Shown: piece by piece, positions 24,401 to 33,700 of the stretch
Numbering within the stretch: position 1 is the stretch's first letter
Layout of the letters: every line of letters begins with the position of its first letter
NCBI RefSeq assembly: GCF_017591425.1
Contig: NW_024466459.1
Location: forward strand, 9,734,001-9,798,000
Source of the DNA: Ochotona curzoniae
Lineage: Eukaryota; Chordata; Mammalia; Lagomorpha; Ochotonidae
DNA length: 64,000 nt
Direction: 5' to 3'
Made by a program: the position numbers and the translations under genes
The notes under the pieces: generated by a model
Databases searched by the model: none
What the model saw: only the letters and a program-made list of their open reading frames with translations
What the model was told of the DNA's origin: nothing

Positions 24401-26853
24401 GCTCGCTTCCTAGGCCACAAGCAAGCAGCTGGATTGGAAGTAGAGCAGCTGACACCCAAACCAGCATCTGTATTGTCCTCCCGTGACGTGGCATTGATCC
24501 CAATTCATCTGTTGATTTAATTTTCTACAAACTTCTGGAACTGCTTTATAGTACATGTTCTGGTTGTTGATTTTGTATAGTGGAAGGCCTATAAGGCAGC
24601 AAGACCTGGGTTCAAGTCCCATGTCTTGGGGTTAGCATTGTGGCAGAGCAAATTAAATTGCTGCCTGCAACGCTGAGATCCTGTATGGGCTGCTCCATTT
24701 CTGTTCCAGCTCCCTGTTAATGTTCCTGGCAAGACAGGGCAGATGGCCCAAGTGCTTGGGCCCCTGCCCTCAAATAAAGAAAGAAAGAAAGTGGATTTGT
24801 TGTTGTTGTTGTTGTTTTTAAGGAAACAACAGCCATGCCCAGGATTTGACCCTGTGGACAGAAGGAGGCAGAGTAGGGAAAGGAGTTGGAGTGGATCTGG
24901 ATTTGCCGTGAGAACTTCAGCTCAGGACCATGGTCGTGGAGCCTGCACTCATGGTGCCGGCCGCCTTCCCCACTGCTTGAGTCAGTCAGGAAGCCGAGTC
25001 CCCAGGCAGCGTGAGGCCAGATGCTCACCTCCACTTTATAAGACGCTGATGGCGAGGGGCGTCCACCTGTCCGCATCGGGGTTAGCTGTGTGTGTAGGAG
25101 GGGCTCAGCCCTGGGCGTGTCATCACTCTCCCATTACGCCCTCCAGGTGCCTCCCTCCAGTTTGGTGTCCTGGACTGTTCCTAGCCCTGGGGTAGGGGCT
25201 GGGAAGGAGGTGAGGGTCAGGCTGAGGTTATATGTGGCTTCTTCGTAACCCACCTGGCTCACTCAGGTTGCTGCAGTCTCCGGTTTCTTCTGGAGGTTTC
25301 CTTGAGTTCACAGCCATGATTAGGCTGTTGAAAGTGTCCGTGGTGACCCCCACTTTTCAAGGTGCCCCGGAGCCAGTGGCAATGCAGGGTGGCAGTGGGC
25401 AGAGAGGGTCGGCGGTGCACCTGGCCTGCCCTTCACTCAGCGTCCTGTTGTCCTGTCCTGGCAGAGCGACTGCGGCAGGTGGAGCTGGGTTCAGCCCTCC
25501 GGACACTGAGCCTCATCTCCCTGGGCCTCTACTCACACTACTGGTTGCTGCTGCACGTGTCAGGCTTCCGGAGCTCCAGCTCAGCTCTGCTCTGCATGCT
25601 GGTAACCCGCTCGCTGCTGGCCCACCCATACCTGCATGTGAACATCTTCCAGGTGAGGTCTCCCTGGGCCCAGGTGCTGGGCATGCCAACCTGGACCCCA
25701 GCCGAGGCCCTGAGGTGGGCTGAAGCAGCAGCCTGGGATGGGGCGGGGGGCATTGACTTGATGAAAGACGCTCAGTATGCCCTTTTGGTCCCATTTCCTC
25801 CAGCAAGGAGGGCCTCAGACCATAGCTGCCACTAATAATCCTACAAGTGTGTCCCATCTGCATGTCCCATGCTAACAGACAGCTCCAGGTGCCCAGGCCC
25901 AGGGCAGTGCCTGACAGAAAGAGGCACCCCTGCCTTCTTGTTGAAGGAAAAAATACAAGAGGCTGACCTTGGACAGGTCTGGGAGGGGGCTGGGCACAGA
26001 CAGGGCTGGTCCTGGGGTTGCAGCAGGATCCCGGCTTGCACCTCTCCCAGGTCCTGCCCGAGGATGGTGGGGTCAGTCAGAAACCCCTCCGAGAGCTTGG
26101 TGAGGAAGTGTGGGCTGCCTGGCCCCGCCGTTGGGCATGACCCACCCGTGTGTCACAGCACATCGGGCTGCCCATGTTCTCCCCGGACAAGAAGCCTCGG
26201 CGGATTCACATGATGAGCCTGGGGGTGCTGAACCTGCCCCGGCTGCCCGTGCTGGACTGGGCCTTCGGCCACTCGCTCATCAGCTGCCACGTGGAGCACC
26301 ACCTGTTCCCCAGGCTCTCCGACAACATGTGCCTGAAGGTAGCCATGGCCAGGGGTGGTTAGAGGAGTAGGGGAGAAGGGTTGGGATGAAGGTCAGGGTG
26401 GGGTCACCCTCAGGGTTTGCCTCGGTCTCCAGCTGGCAAGGCAGCCCTTTGTGCACGCAGCAGCAGATGGGTTTGGGGTAAGCAAATCTAAATGGGGAAC
26501 TGGCGACAATGGACTTTGAGGATGAAACACAGACATGCAAGGCCGCCACACCATGGATGCTTTGTAAAAGGGAATCACACTTTTGTCCAGAGCATCTTGG
26601 GTCAAAGCCCATGGAGCCAGGGGTGGGAAGAGGACAGCCCAGGATGGACAGATCCCAGGCGGCCCTGGCTCATGGGCCCCTCCTCCCACCCAACCTTCAC
26701 CAGGTGAAGCCAGTGGTGTCCCAGTTCCTGCATGAGAAGCGGCTGCCCTACAACGAAGACTCCTACCTGGCTCGCTTCCGGTTGTTTCTCAGGCGCTACG
26801 AGGAATTCATGGTGCATGCCCCACCCATCACCGAGCTGGTGGGGCTGCAATGA
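15407..26853 (+). CDS. FADS6: FADS6, fatty acid desaturase domain family member 6 (six coding exons)
   Basis: Exons 15407-15569, 16010-16176, 23309-23489, 25465-25652, 26159-26338 and 26704-26853 (TGA) join in frame through GT-AG introns into 342 codons. The product is a predicted multi-pass membrane desaturase. Its three His boxes are HLATH (residues 87-91), HVKMHH (124-129) and HVEHH (277-281), each on a different exon, as expected for the di-iron centre. Hydrophobic segments occur at about 56-75, 147-168 and 182-200. Substrate and reaction are not established for this family member, and there is no fused cytochrome b5 domain. The start is the ATG in a good context (GGGCCATGG) at the end of the CpG island. 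The human protein as I remember it has tandem Glu-Pro-Thr-rich repeats at the N terminus; here it begins MEPEQDAPPGDD, without the repeats. No defect is seen. Confidence 0.93.
17765..17870 (+). repeat. MIR SINE fragment
   Basis: 'gttggaatcccagccctaccggctg', 'ccttgaccttggccagttgcttcactccgtgtctcag', 'gcaggagtgataacag' follow the MIR core in sense orientation inside FADS6 intron 2. Confidence 0.55.
18837..18962. repeat. interrupted TG/CA-rich tract
   Basis: A run of (CA)n, then (TG)n, (CA)n, and TG/CG alternation ('gttacgtgtgtgcgcgcaca'), interrupted by single bases. It is a compound dinucleotide repeat with several short purine-pyrimidine alternating runs. Confidence 0.85.
19059..19566 (-). 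mobile_element. solo LTR-like sequence of an endogenous retrovirus
   Basis: Read on the minus strand, the right part shows an R-U5-like arrangement typical of gammaretrovirus-type LTRs: a 'gagtaaacc' polyadenylation-like signal, then 'tccttgtgtacttggatcaac', 'actcctggcggttt' and 'ggggatctcaaa'. About 510 bp lie between a possible TG (19059) and CA (19565-19566). There are no flanking gag, pol or env reading frames, so it would be a solo LTR. I could not find a convincing target-site duplication, so the ends are approximate. Confidence 0.5.
19905..20005 (-). repeat. MIR SINE fragment
   Basis: The plus strand reads 'tgtggatgaagaaacacggacc', 'ggttacagcctcttgctcaaggctgtacagcaggt', the complement-side pattern of the MIR 3' half. 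Confidence 0.5.
20830..21163 (-). repeat. CSINE, full length
   Basis: Complement blocks: 'tatttaaaggcagagtcatggagag', 'ttttactagttcattctgcaagtgg', 'ggctttgggccatcctctactgctttcccaggccac', 'gcagggagctggatgggaagtggag', 'gcccatatggaatcctggcac', 'gccaggccac'. It is followed at once by a second copy in the same orientation. Confidence 0.9.
21165..21452 (-). repeat. CSINE, tandem to preceding copy
   Basis: 'aaaggcagatttacagaggagacag', 'ccactggttcactccccaagtgg', 'ctgaagccaggagcttcttctggg', 'tgggccatcttctattactttcccaggccac', 'cccatatgggatcttggtgc'. Same orientation as the copy ending at 21163, so the two form a head-to-tail array. Confidence 0.9.
21965..22165 (-). repeat. CSINE, internally truncated
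   Basis: 'tatttgagaggaagagagcaagc', 'tccatctgctggctcgctgcccc', 'gctggggccagagccaggagctg', 'gcccgcatctcccat'. The middle block with the 'gcctgggaaagcag' complement is missing. Confidence 0.7.
22278..22548 (-). repeat. CSINE
   Basis: 'gaaagtcaagagttagagacagaag', 'gcttgctcattccccagtgt', 'ggctgacgccaggagccaggagcttcttctgg', 'attagaagtggagctgcc', 'cccttatgggatgctggcactgcaggtggc', 'aatgccagcccc'. Part of the middle block is lost. Confidence 0.85.
23700..23850. repeat. MITE-like fragment with TTCTC microsatellite
   Basis: 'aaaaagttttttggaaaatggaa' resembles the terminal repeat of the element at 8512-8630, and the internal sequence ('ttggggcaaaaat', 'tgcatagttttttcattatcc') fits the same family. The right end has been overwritten by a pyrimidine tract (TTCTC/TTTTC repeats at about 23803-23846). 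Confidence 0.45.
23852..24152 (-). repeat. CSINE
   Basis: 'aatgacagagagggagaggggg', 'cttccatctgctaattcactcctcaaatggcc', 'tatgtgggtgcaggggccc', 'attagcagggagctgggtgggaag', 'aactggcacccatgtagggtgc', 'taacccactgtacttcaacatcagctcc'. Confidence 0.85.
24200..24478 (-). repeat. CSINE
   Basis: 'tatttgaaggcatatttagagagagg', 'cttgcacactccccaaatggccac', 'gctgacacaaagccaagagccagg', 'aaggacttaagccaccctctgctc', 'aggccacaagcaagcagctggattggaag'. Tandem to the previous copy in FADS6 intron 3. Confidence 0.85.
24628..24820 (+). repeat. CSINE (deleted) with AAAG and GTT microsatellites
   Basis: Head 'ggggttagcattgtggcagag' and 'ccagctccctgttaatgttcctgg', then a shortened body ('gcttgggcccctgccctc') joined to 'aaataaagaaagaaagaaag' and a (TTG)n run at about 24797-24817. 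Confidence 0.8.
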
Positions 26854-28611
26854 GGGTGAGGGCTGGGGGGCCAGGACAACCACCGGCCCCCCTCCCCTCC
26901 CAGCCTTGGCCCTTTCTCTGCTTGCTGGCTGGCTGGCTGCAGATGCAGCTCCGTGGCTGGTGGTGGAACTGTGGAGGAGTCAGGTGGCAGCCTTAACTCA
27001 GGACTAAAGGGCCAGAACCCTCTCCCGTGCCCTGTCTGCCCCGTTGGAGCCTGGGTCTAAGGGGAGGAGGCGGATGTCAGCTGGAGGGGGCACACAAGAA
27101 GCACCCCCCTAAGTCAGGACCTCCCTGGGCCACCGGCTCTTCCTGCATCTATAAGGTGCTGAGTTTCATGGGCCGTCTTCCTTTGGGTGTCTCTCTCTAC
27201 TTTATCCGCTAGAGAAGCCCAGCCATCCAGAGCCTCCCCTCCCATGTCCCCGCCAGAGCCAGAGAAGTAAGCTCCTTGTGTCCAGCAAGTCTAGCTAGCC
27301 TTGGGTGCAACCTCGGCCTTGGCAAGTTTTAGAAAAGTCTGCTTTGTTCCATGGTGTGAGGGAGGGAGGAACTGTGGAGAAGGCATGTGAGTCCACAGGG
27401 GTCATGGGAACCGGGTCTAATGACTGGAGATCAAAGGCCGGGGAGGGCTGGGTATGGCTGTGAGAGCAAGAAGAGCAGCCTGGAGGTAGGCGAGGGAAGG
27501 AGGCCAAGGTCAGGTGGTTCTGATGCTACCTGGAAGGAGAGGCTAAGGTCCTGCACAGTCAGGCGTCTCTGCTGATTCAGCCCAGCATGGGCAGAGCTGA
27601 ATGATCCTTCTGTAAGCCACACCTGCCTGGGCCTGAGCTGGGGGCATTCCAGTGGAGGTGGGGTTTATTCCCTGGGCACAGCTGACATTTTTTTCTGGAT
27701 GATTCTGAAAGGCTGGGGGCTGTCTTGGAAGACATATGGAAGCGTCCTCCACCAAATGCCAGGAGGCTCTATGATGGTGGGGGTTGGGAGAGCATGGCAC
27801 TATCTCTGGTGGTGAAGTTGCAAGCATTCTCCAGGCCTTGAAGGGGGGTGAAGGACGTGCTTAGACCGATAACGGCAAGGGGAAGGGTAAGTGCCAGCCA
27901 ATGAGCTCCCTGGGGGGAGGCAGGCACAGCAGCCTGCACGCAAAGGCAGTCCTTGACCTGGTACCCGCCGGAGAGGCATGGTGTGGCCCACAACTCCAGC
28001 TGGCACTGGCCTCCCACAGGGGCCTTCCTTGAGCTTCTTGTGGCCAGCTGTTGACTGCCTGAGGTATGTCCCCACTTCCCTTCACCTCTGCACAGATGGG
28101 TGATTTAGTGCTGTGTGTGCGCGCGCGCACGCGCACTGCAAGGGCAGGGTTGGATCCCAGCAACCCTCCTGGCATGAGGCAGGCCCGCAGCCTCCTGCTT
28201 GGCTATATGCTGTGCTGGCTCTTTTGAAATGCATTAGCAGCTCAGTAGAAGCCTGAAGGTCTGGGAGTAAAAGCCATCAAGCTGCTAAGTCATTTGCTGC
28301 TCCAGTACTGATCCAGCTGGGCAGCAGCCGGAGGTCCTGATGCCACCGCGGGCGCTCCAGGCCCCGACTGACCTCTGCAAAGCTCGGGTTTCTGCTCCTC
28401 CGAGGATGTGGGCTGGGACTGCTCGGGAACACGAGTGACAGGGATGGGGAACATGCTTCTGGGGCCTGTGGCTTCCAGTCCCATTCCCTGACGGGCATGG
28501 CAGTCAGCAGCTCCACACATGGACAGGCACTTTCACCGTGTCATCTATTTGAAGGTGACACTGTTGTCCTCTCACATGCTACAGATGGGTAAGGGGAAAA
28601 TGTTTATATTT

Positions 28612-28914
28612 TTTTCCCTCAAAGACTTATTTGAAAGGTATTGTTAGAGATCTATCCGCTGGTTCACTCCCCAAATGGCTGTAACAGCTGGGGCTAGATC
28701 AGACTGAAGCCAGGAGCCAGGAACCCCTTCTGGGTCTACCAAGTGGGTGCAAGGGACCCGAGCACTTGGGCCATCCTCTGCTGCTTTCCCAGGCGCATTA
28801 GCAGGGAGCTGGACCAGAAGTGGGACAGCCGGGACCCAAACCAGTACCTGTATGGGATGCTGGCTGCACAGGTGGTGGTTTTACCCTTCACAGCGGAGCA
28901 CCAGCCCCTGTGGG
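28612..28914 (-). repeat. CSINE, full length
   Basis: 'cttatttgaaaggtattgttagagatc', 'ccgctggttcactccccaaatggc', 'agactgaagccaggagccagg', 'ttgggccatcctctgctgctttcccaggc', 'attagcagggagctgg', 'acctgtatgggatgctggc', 'gcggagcaccagcccc'. Confidence 0.9.
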
Positions 28915-29506
28915 AAGATGTGAACCCGGGGTCATGCTCGCTCTGGAGTTCATTAAGAAAGTTCACTGGGGGGCTCAGGCCCCTTGCAAAGCTTGGGTGG
29001 GCTTACGAGTGAATGGGCGTGGGTTTCCACCTCCAAGGAGCAACAGTCCAATGCAGGGGCCAGAGACATATTCAAGACCATGTAGTCTTGGTCAGGATGG
29101 AAACGGCCACAAATGGAAAGAAACGAGCCCAGCTGAGTCCCTTCATCAGTACCAACATGTCACCAAATGTGCTTTCAACAAAATGTTTTCCCATTAAAAA
29201 AACAAAAAGCCAGGCTCACTCTTGAGGGCTCCTATGAAAGCAGGTGGGCGGACGGTGTTTAGCCCTGACGCCTGGTCTAGGGGAAGTGTCCTAAAGCCCC
29301 ATGGCTCGTGGGCAGGTCAGGCAGAGCAGGCTCCTGGGACACCTGATCTGGGGTGGGCCCAGGGTTGTACCTGCTGTGGTCCATCTGGCTGGACTTTTGT
29401 GAAACAAAACAAGCTCTATTGCAAATGGCAAGTGGGCGTAACAGGTGGTCAATAAAACTCTACAAGACTGTTGTTCTGGACTAAATTCTTGCATCAACAG
29501 ATGAGG

Positions 29507-29537
29507 CAAAAAAAAACAAAAACAAAAACAAAAACGC
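29507..29537. repeat. (CAAAAA)n microsatellite
   Basis: Four to five CAAAAA-type units follow an A-rich run. It is short and adds no coding or regulatory signal. Confidence 0.8.
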
Positions 29538-29659
29538 ACAGTGCAGTCACTCCTCAGAGCTCCACCTTTCTGACATTCCCGGAAGTCAGGATGAAATAAC
29601 AGACCCGCTTCCCACAAAGGCGTTTCAATCAGCATATTGATGATTCCGCTGTCCTTCAA

Positions 29660-29880
29660 AAAGTTATCGGAAAGGCAGAATGACAGAGATCTTCCACCCG
29701 CTGGTTTACTCCCCAAGTGGCTGCAAGGGCTGGAACTGAAGCGAGCAGGAGCACGTGCCGCACCTCCCAGGCAAGTGCAGAAGACCCCAGGACCCAGCCA
29801 TCCTCACTGCTTTCCCAGACCAGAAGTGGAGCAGCCGGCGTCCAAGTGGGATGCCGGAGATTCACCGCTAATTTCAACTC
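29660..29880 (-). repeat. CSINE, middle truncated
   Basis: 'ggaaaggcagaatgacagag', 'cttccacccgctggtttactccccaagtggctgc', 'ccagccatcctcactgctttcccag', 'ccagaagtggagcagccgg', 'caagtgggatgccgg'. It lies immediately before the 130-bp duplication. Confidence 0.8.
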
Positions 29881-29920
29881 TAGAAAGGCTGAAGGCTGGC
29901 AGCCCGTCCACCCTCCCGCC

Positions 29921-30180
29921 AGTGCAGACCAGGAGAGGGCAGGTGGATGGGTGGACGGTGGCCCGGGGCCTTGCCATGCTCCGGGGAGCCCCGGGCCGCC
30001 CGGCTGCAGCTTCCCCCTGGACGGGACCTCGGCCTCCTGCAGGCACCTCCAGTGCAGACCAGGCGAGGACGGGTGGTTGGGTGGACGGCGGCCCGGGGCC
30101 TTGCCATGCTCCGGGGAGCCCCGGGCCACCCGGGCTGCAGCTTTCCCCCAACGGGATCCCGTCCTCATGAGGGAATCTCC
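29921..30180. repeat. 130-bp tandem duplication upstream of FDXR
   Basis: Two direct copies, 29921-30050 and 30051-30180, both begin AGTGCAGACCAGG. They share a central block of about 60 bp that is nearly identical (from 'gggtggacgg' through 'cttgccatgctccgggg' to 'agccccgggcc'). Similarity falls in the last third. The unit is GC-rich and is not a known repeat to me. Confidence 0.85.
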
Positions 30181-30703
30181 AGGACCAAACCCGTTTCCGG
30201 CTTCCAGACTTCCGGATTCCGCAGTCATTACCCAATCAGCGGGAGGCGCGCTGGTAGCCTGGTTTGTGATTGGCTGTTGATAAAATCGGCGCTCTAAAAA
30301 AAAAAAGCGCTTGCGTAATCAGTGAGCGACGAAAGCTTTCTAGGATAGGCGGGACTAAATCAAGGAAGCTCCTTTCTAATTGGCTTGCTCCTTGATTGAT
30401 ACAGCGATGAAGATTCGCTCTTCTCCAATTGCAAGCGTTTGGTATTTGGAGGGCGAAAGAAGATTGGGGAAAAAATTTAGTTTGACAGCTATTTACGGTC
30501 CGGAAGTCTCGAGTGGGCGGGCCTTAGCGATAGGGGCGGATCCAGAGGTGGCACTGAGGCCGCAACGGGCTTTCCCGGCGTGTGGGGGCGGGGTCTGGGG
30601 CGGGGTCGCGGACGTGGGCGGGGCTGGGGGCGGGGCCGGCGGCGCCGCGCGCGGAGCCGTCACTCGCTCCGGGTCCACTTGCTGCCGAGCGCCGGACCCG
30701 GCC
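30181..30703 (+). promoter_or_regulatory. FDXR: FDXR promoter region: CCAAT-box cluster and GC boxes
   Basis: Four CCAAT motifs occur in 200 bp: CCAATCAG at 30232, reverse (GATTGGCTG) at 30268, reverse at 30379 and CCAAT at 30425. An ETS-like CTTCCGG lies near 30209. From about 30510 to the ATG the DNA is a CpG island with repeated GGGCGGGG-type GC boxes (for example 30586-30640). There is no TATA box near the ATG. This suits a housekeeping mitochondrial gene with NF-Y and Sp1 input; the transcription start is inferred to lie between about 30600 and 30700. Confidence 0.6.
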
Positions 30704-33700
30704 ATGGCTCTGCGCTGCTCGTGCAGGTGGCCGTGGTCAGCGTGGCCTCGGACCCGTCCGTCCTTCGCCAGGAACACCCCGAGTAGGAACAGGGCGCCTC
30801 TGGGGTTCACGGGAGGCCTGCGGGCTCCAAGTGCCAGCAGGGGTCTGCGCAGAGCTGGGGCAGAGCTGGGGAGGGGCGCGGCCAGAAGGGTCCATCCACG
30901 CGGGGAGATGGGAGGCCTCCTGGGTGAGGAGGGGAAGCCGCGGGCCCCACAGGTGTGAGAGAAGGGGTGGCTGGGGGCGGTACCCAGGTCTGTTGGGGGA
31001 GGGAGCCGTCGGGAGGACGGAGGGTTCTGGTGTGAGAGGGGCTGGGCAGAGGGGTGCTGTGTGGGGAGGTGCCCAGGCGTGAGACTGGCATCGCACAGCC
31101 GAGCGCCGGACCCGGCCATGGCTCTGCGCTGCTCGTGCAGGTGGCCGTGGTCAGCGCGGCCTCGGACCCGTCTGCAAGGGTCTGCTGCAAGGAAGTGGGA
31201 TGAGGGGCTGCCTAAGAGCAAAGTGCTGTGTGCCCAGTAGCTGAGGAAAGCTGAGGGGTGCTGGGTGGGCTTTGGGATCATTTTAGTGGTGAGGTGTGGA
31301 GCTCTGCCTTTGGGATCCCTGGGAATGTAGTGGGTGCTGGGGCGGCCTGGGTCCCTCCACCCGCGTTTGTGCCTTACTCCCGTCCACGCCCAGGCCTCTG
31401 CCAGCAGTTCTCCACGCAGGAGATTAACCCCCAGATCTGTGTGGTGGGTAGTGGCCCAGCTGGCTTCTACACAGCCCAGCACGTGCTCAAGGTAAGCTGC
31501 TCCTTCCAGCCCCTAAGTGAACCCCCAAACCTGCTGAGTTTGTCCACTGGCCCCTGGACTCACAGCTCCTCCCTTCTGGCACAGGAAGGCCAAGGTCTCG
31601 GGCTTTTGATGGTGACCTTGGTGGGGAGGCCCTGAGGCCATTCTGCTTGCACAGGCTGTGGTCTAGCGTCAAGGAGGGTGTGGACCTGCCTGTCCCTAAT
31701 AAAGACTGCAGTTACACACAGATGAACTGATGCCAGTGTGGCTGGCAATGCCATGCTGATTGCTCAGGACAAGGGGCCCTCGGCGCTGCAGCTGGGACCG
31801 GGAGACGAGGTGGTCTCACCCTACTGTCCAGCAGCACCGAGCACAGGACTCCCTCCAGGGACACATGCAGCGTGCCCCCAGACTGTCAGCACCCCAGCTC
31901 AAGTGTTCCGTGTCCCATGTTGTAGTTCCTGGGTTCCAACCCCCAAGTTCCTGCTAACGTAGACCCTGTGAGGCAACGGTTGTATTCCTGCCACACAGCT
32001 GGAAAACCTGGAAGGAAATCCCAGACCCAAGAGTGACCCAGCACTTACCTGCCCATCCTCCTCTTCCTCTCCCTGCTCTGTCCCCATCTTCTCTCCCCCC
32101 CAGGAAGAGAGGGAGGGAGGGAGGGGAGGCAGGAAGTGAGCTGGGGCAGGTGTGTGTCAGCTGCATGCAGGAATGCCAGGCTGCCGCTGGGGCCCTGGGC
32201 TAGGGCCCAGGGAAGCCCTGGAGGGCTTCGTGGAAGCGGAGCCATCTGGAGTGGTTGAGGCGGAAGCTTTCAGAGTGAGCAGGCGAGTGGACCAGCCAGG
32301 CAGGATTCCCAATATTCCTTCATTGAGGGAAGCCTCAGCTTGGGAAGGGCTGGTGTACAACACACTTGGAGACTGTGACGGGTGTGAGCATAGAAAGCAC
32401 GCATTGGGGTTCAGAGGGAGCCCTAACCCAGCTGGGGCACTGCCCGGGCTCTGGGCTCAGCAGGTCGCTCTGGGTCACAGCCCCCTCGTCTCCAGCTCCA
32501 TGGGCCGTGGCGGGGGTGTGTGTCTAGGATGCAGGGTAAGATTCTGGAGCGTCAGGGCCCCAGTGTGGCTCCACTTGCGCAGGCACACCCCGAGATGCTG
32601 CAGGTGGCGGCTTGGGGACCTGGGCCCACCCCAGTCTCATGCGTCCCAGCCATGTGGAAGTGCTGCAGTGCCTTCTTGGACTCCTACCTTCAGCCAGGCC
32701 CAGCCCGGGCTATTTGTGGACACTTAGAGAGAGAACCAGCAGGCAGAAGGTCTTAGCTCTAATTAGCAGGGGCCGGGACCAGCCGGCTGAAGCCAGCACC
32801 CTGGGACGCCTGTGCTCCCTGCTGAAGGTGGCGGTTTTGTTGAGCAGCTTTGGGTAGGGACAGATAGGACCCGTTCTTATTCAGGATGCTGTCTGCAGGG
32901 ACGGTGTGGGCAGGGCAGGGCTGTGGGGCCACGGGCAGAGTGGGGGAGAGTGAGGGAGGGTGTGGGATAGGTGCTTGGGGTGGGGCAGAGGTGGGCGAGC
33001 CAAGAGCCCAAGAACAGAAGGGAAGAGGTGAGGGGGGCGGGGTCTTGGCTTTAATCTGCATGGTCTGGAGTCTGGGCAGTGGAGAGCGAACAAGCGAGAG
33101 AGAAAGAGAGAGATTCTGTAGGAATATGAGGTCCCAGAAGGGAGTAAGACCCCCTCTCCATGTGGGGAGACCTCAGAGGCTGTCCTTGTTTAGGAGTGGG
33201 GACAGAAGGGGCCCAGGAGGGAGGTGCTCGGGGGCTGGGAAGGCCTGCCTGGGAGGACGAGATCAGCTCCAGGGGCTAAGGGGAGTCCCGGGTAGCCTTG
33301 GAGCTGCAGTGGGCAAGAATGGAAGGAGGCTGAACTCTGAGCTCCGTCCCAGCAGCGGGCAGCGAGGGAAGGCGCATGCACGATGCAGTGACGTGTGACA
33401 GCGACAGCAGCTGCCATCCACCTGGAGTGGACGCTTGTAGGGGACCCAGCCTCGGTGCATTGAGCCTCCCTCGATGAACCTTGGGTACAGGATGTCCTGT
33501 TGTCCTGAGAGGTTAAGAGACTGTCCTTGTGAGGTGCAGGCAGGAATGAACTGAAGGGGGACCCTTAGGCCAGATGGGTGGGCTTGCCTGGCAGGGTATT
33601 AGGGCTGCAGGGCACAGCTGAAGTCCCTCCTGAAGCACCCCTGCTTTTCACCACCCTCCTTCACCAGCCACATTTCTCACAATTGCAGGGAGGCCGGTCC

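Larger units (their letters stand above)
26854..29650. other. intergenic DNA after FADS6, including its undetermined 3' UTR
   Basis: There is no AATAAA within 2.3 kb of the FADS6 stop; the first are ATTAAA at 29194 and AATAAA at 29451, so the transcript end is unresolved. The stretch holds an alternating GT/GC run (28112-28136), a CSINE (28612-28912) and a (CAAAAA)n run (29507-29535). No gene is recognised. Confidence 0.5.

Noticed and set aside
31118..31216. Second FDXR exon 1 as an alternative first exon
   Set aside because: The copy ends before the splice donor. The nearest GT (31180) would leave two bases over instead of the one that exon 2 requires, so splicing would be out of frame.
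30493..31482. 329-codon minus-strand open frame over the FDXR promoter and exon 1
   Set aside because: It is a GC-rich, Pro/Arg/Ala-biased shadow of the CpG island and of the exon 1 duplication. The repeated segment inflates it, and it has no recognisable domain.
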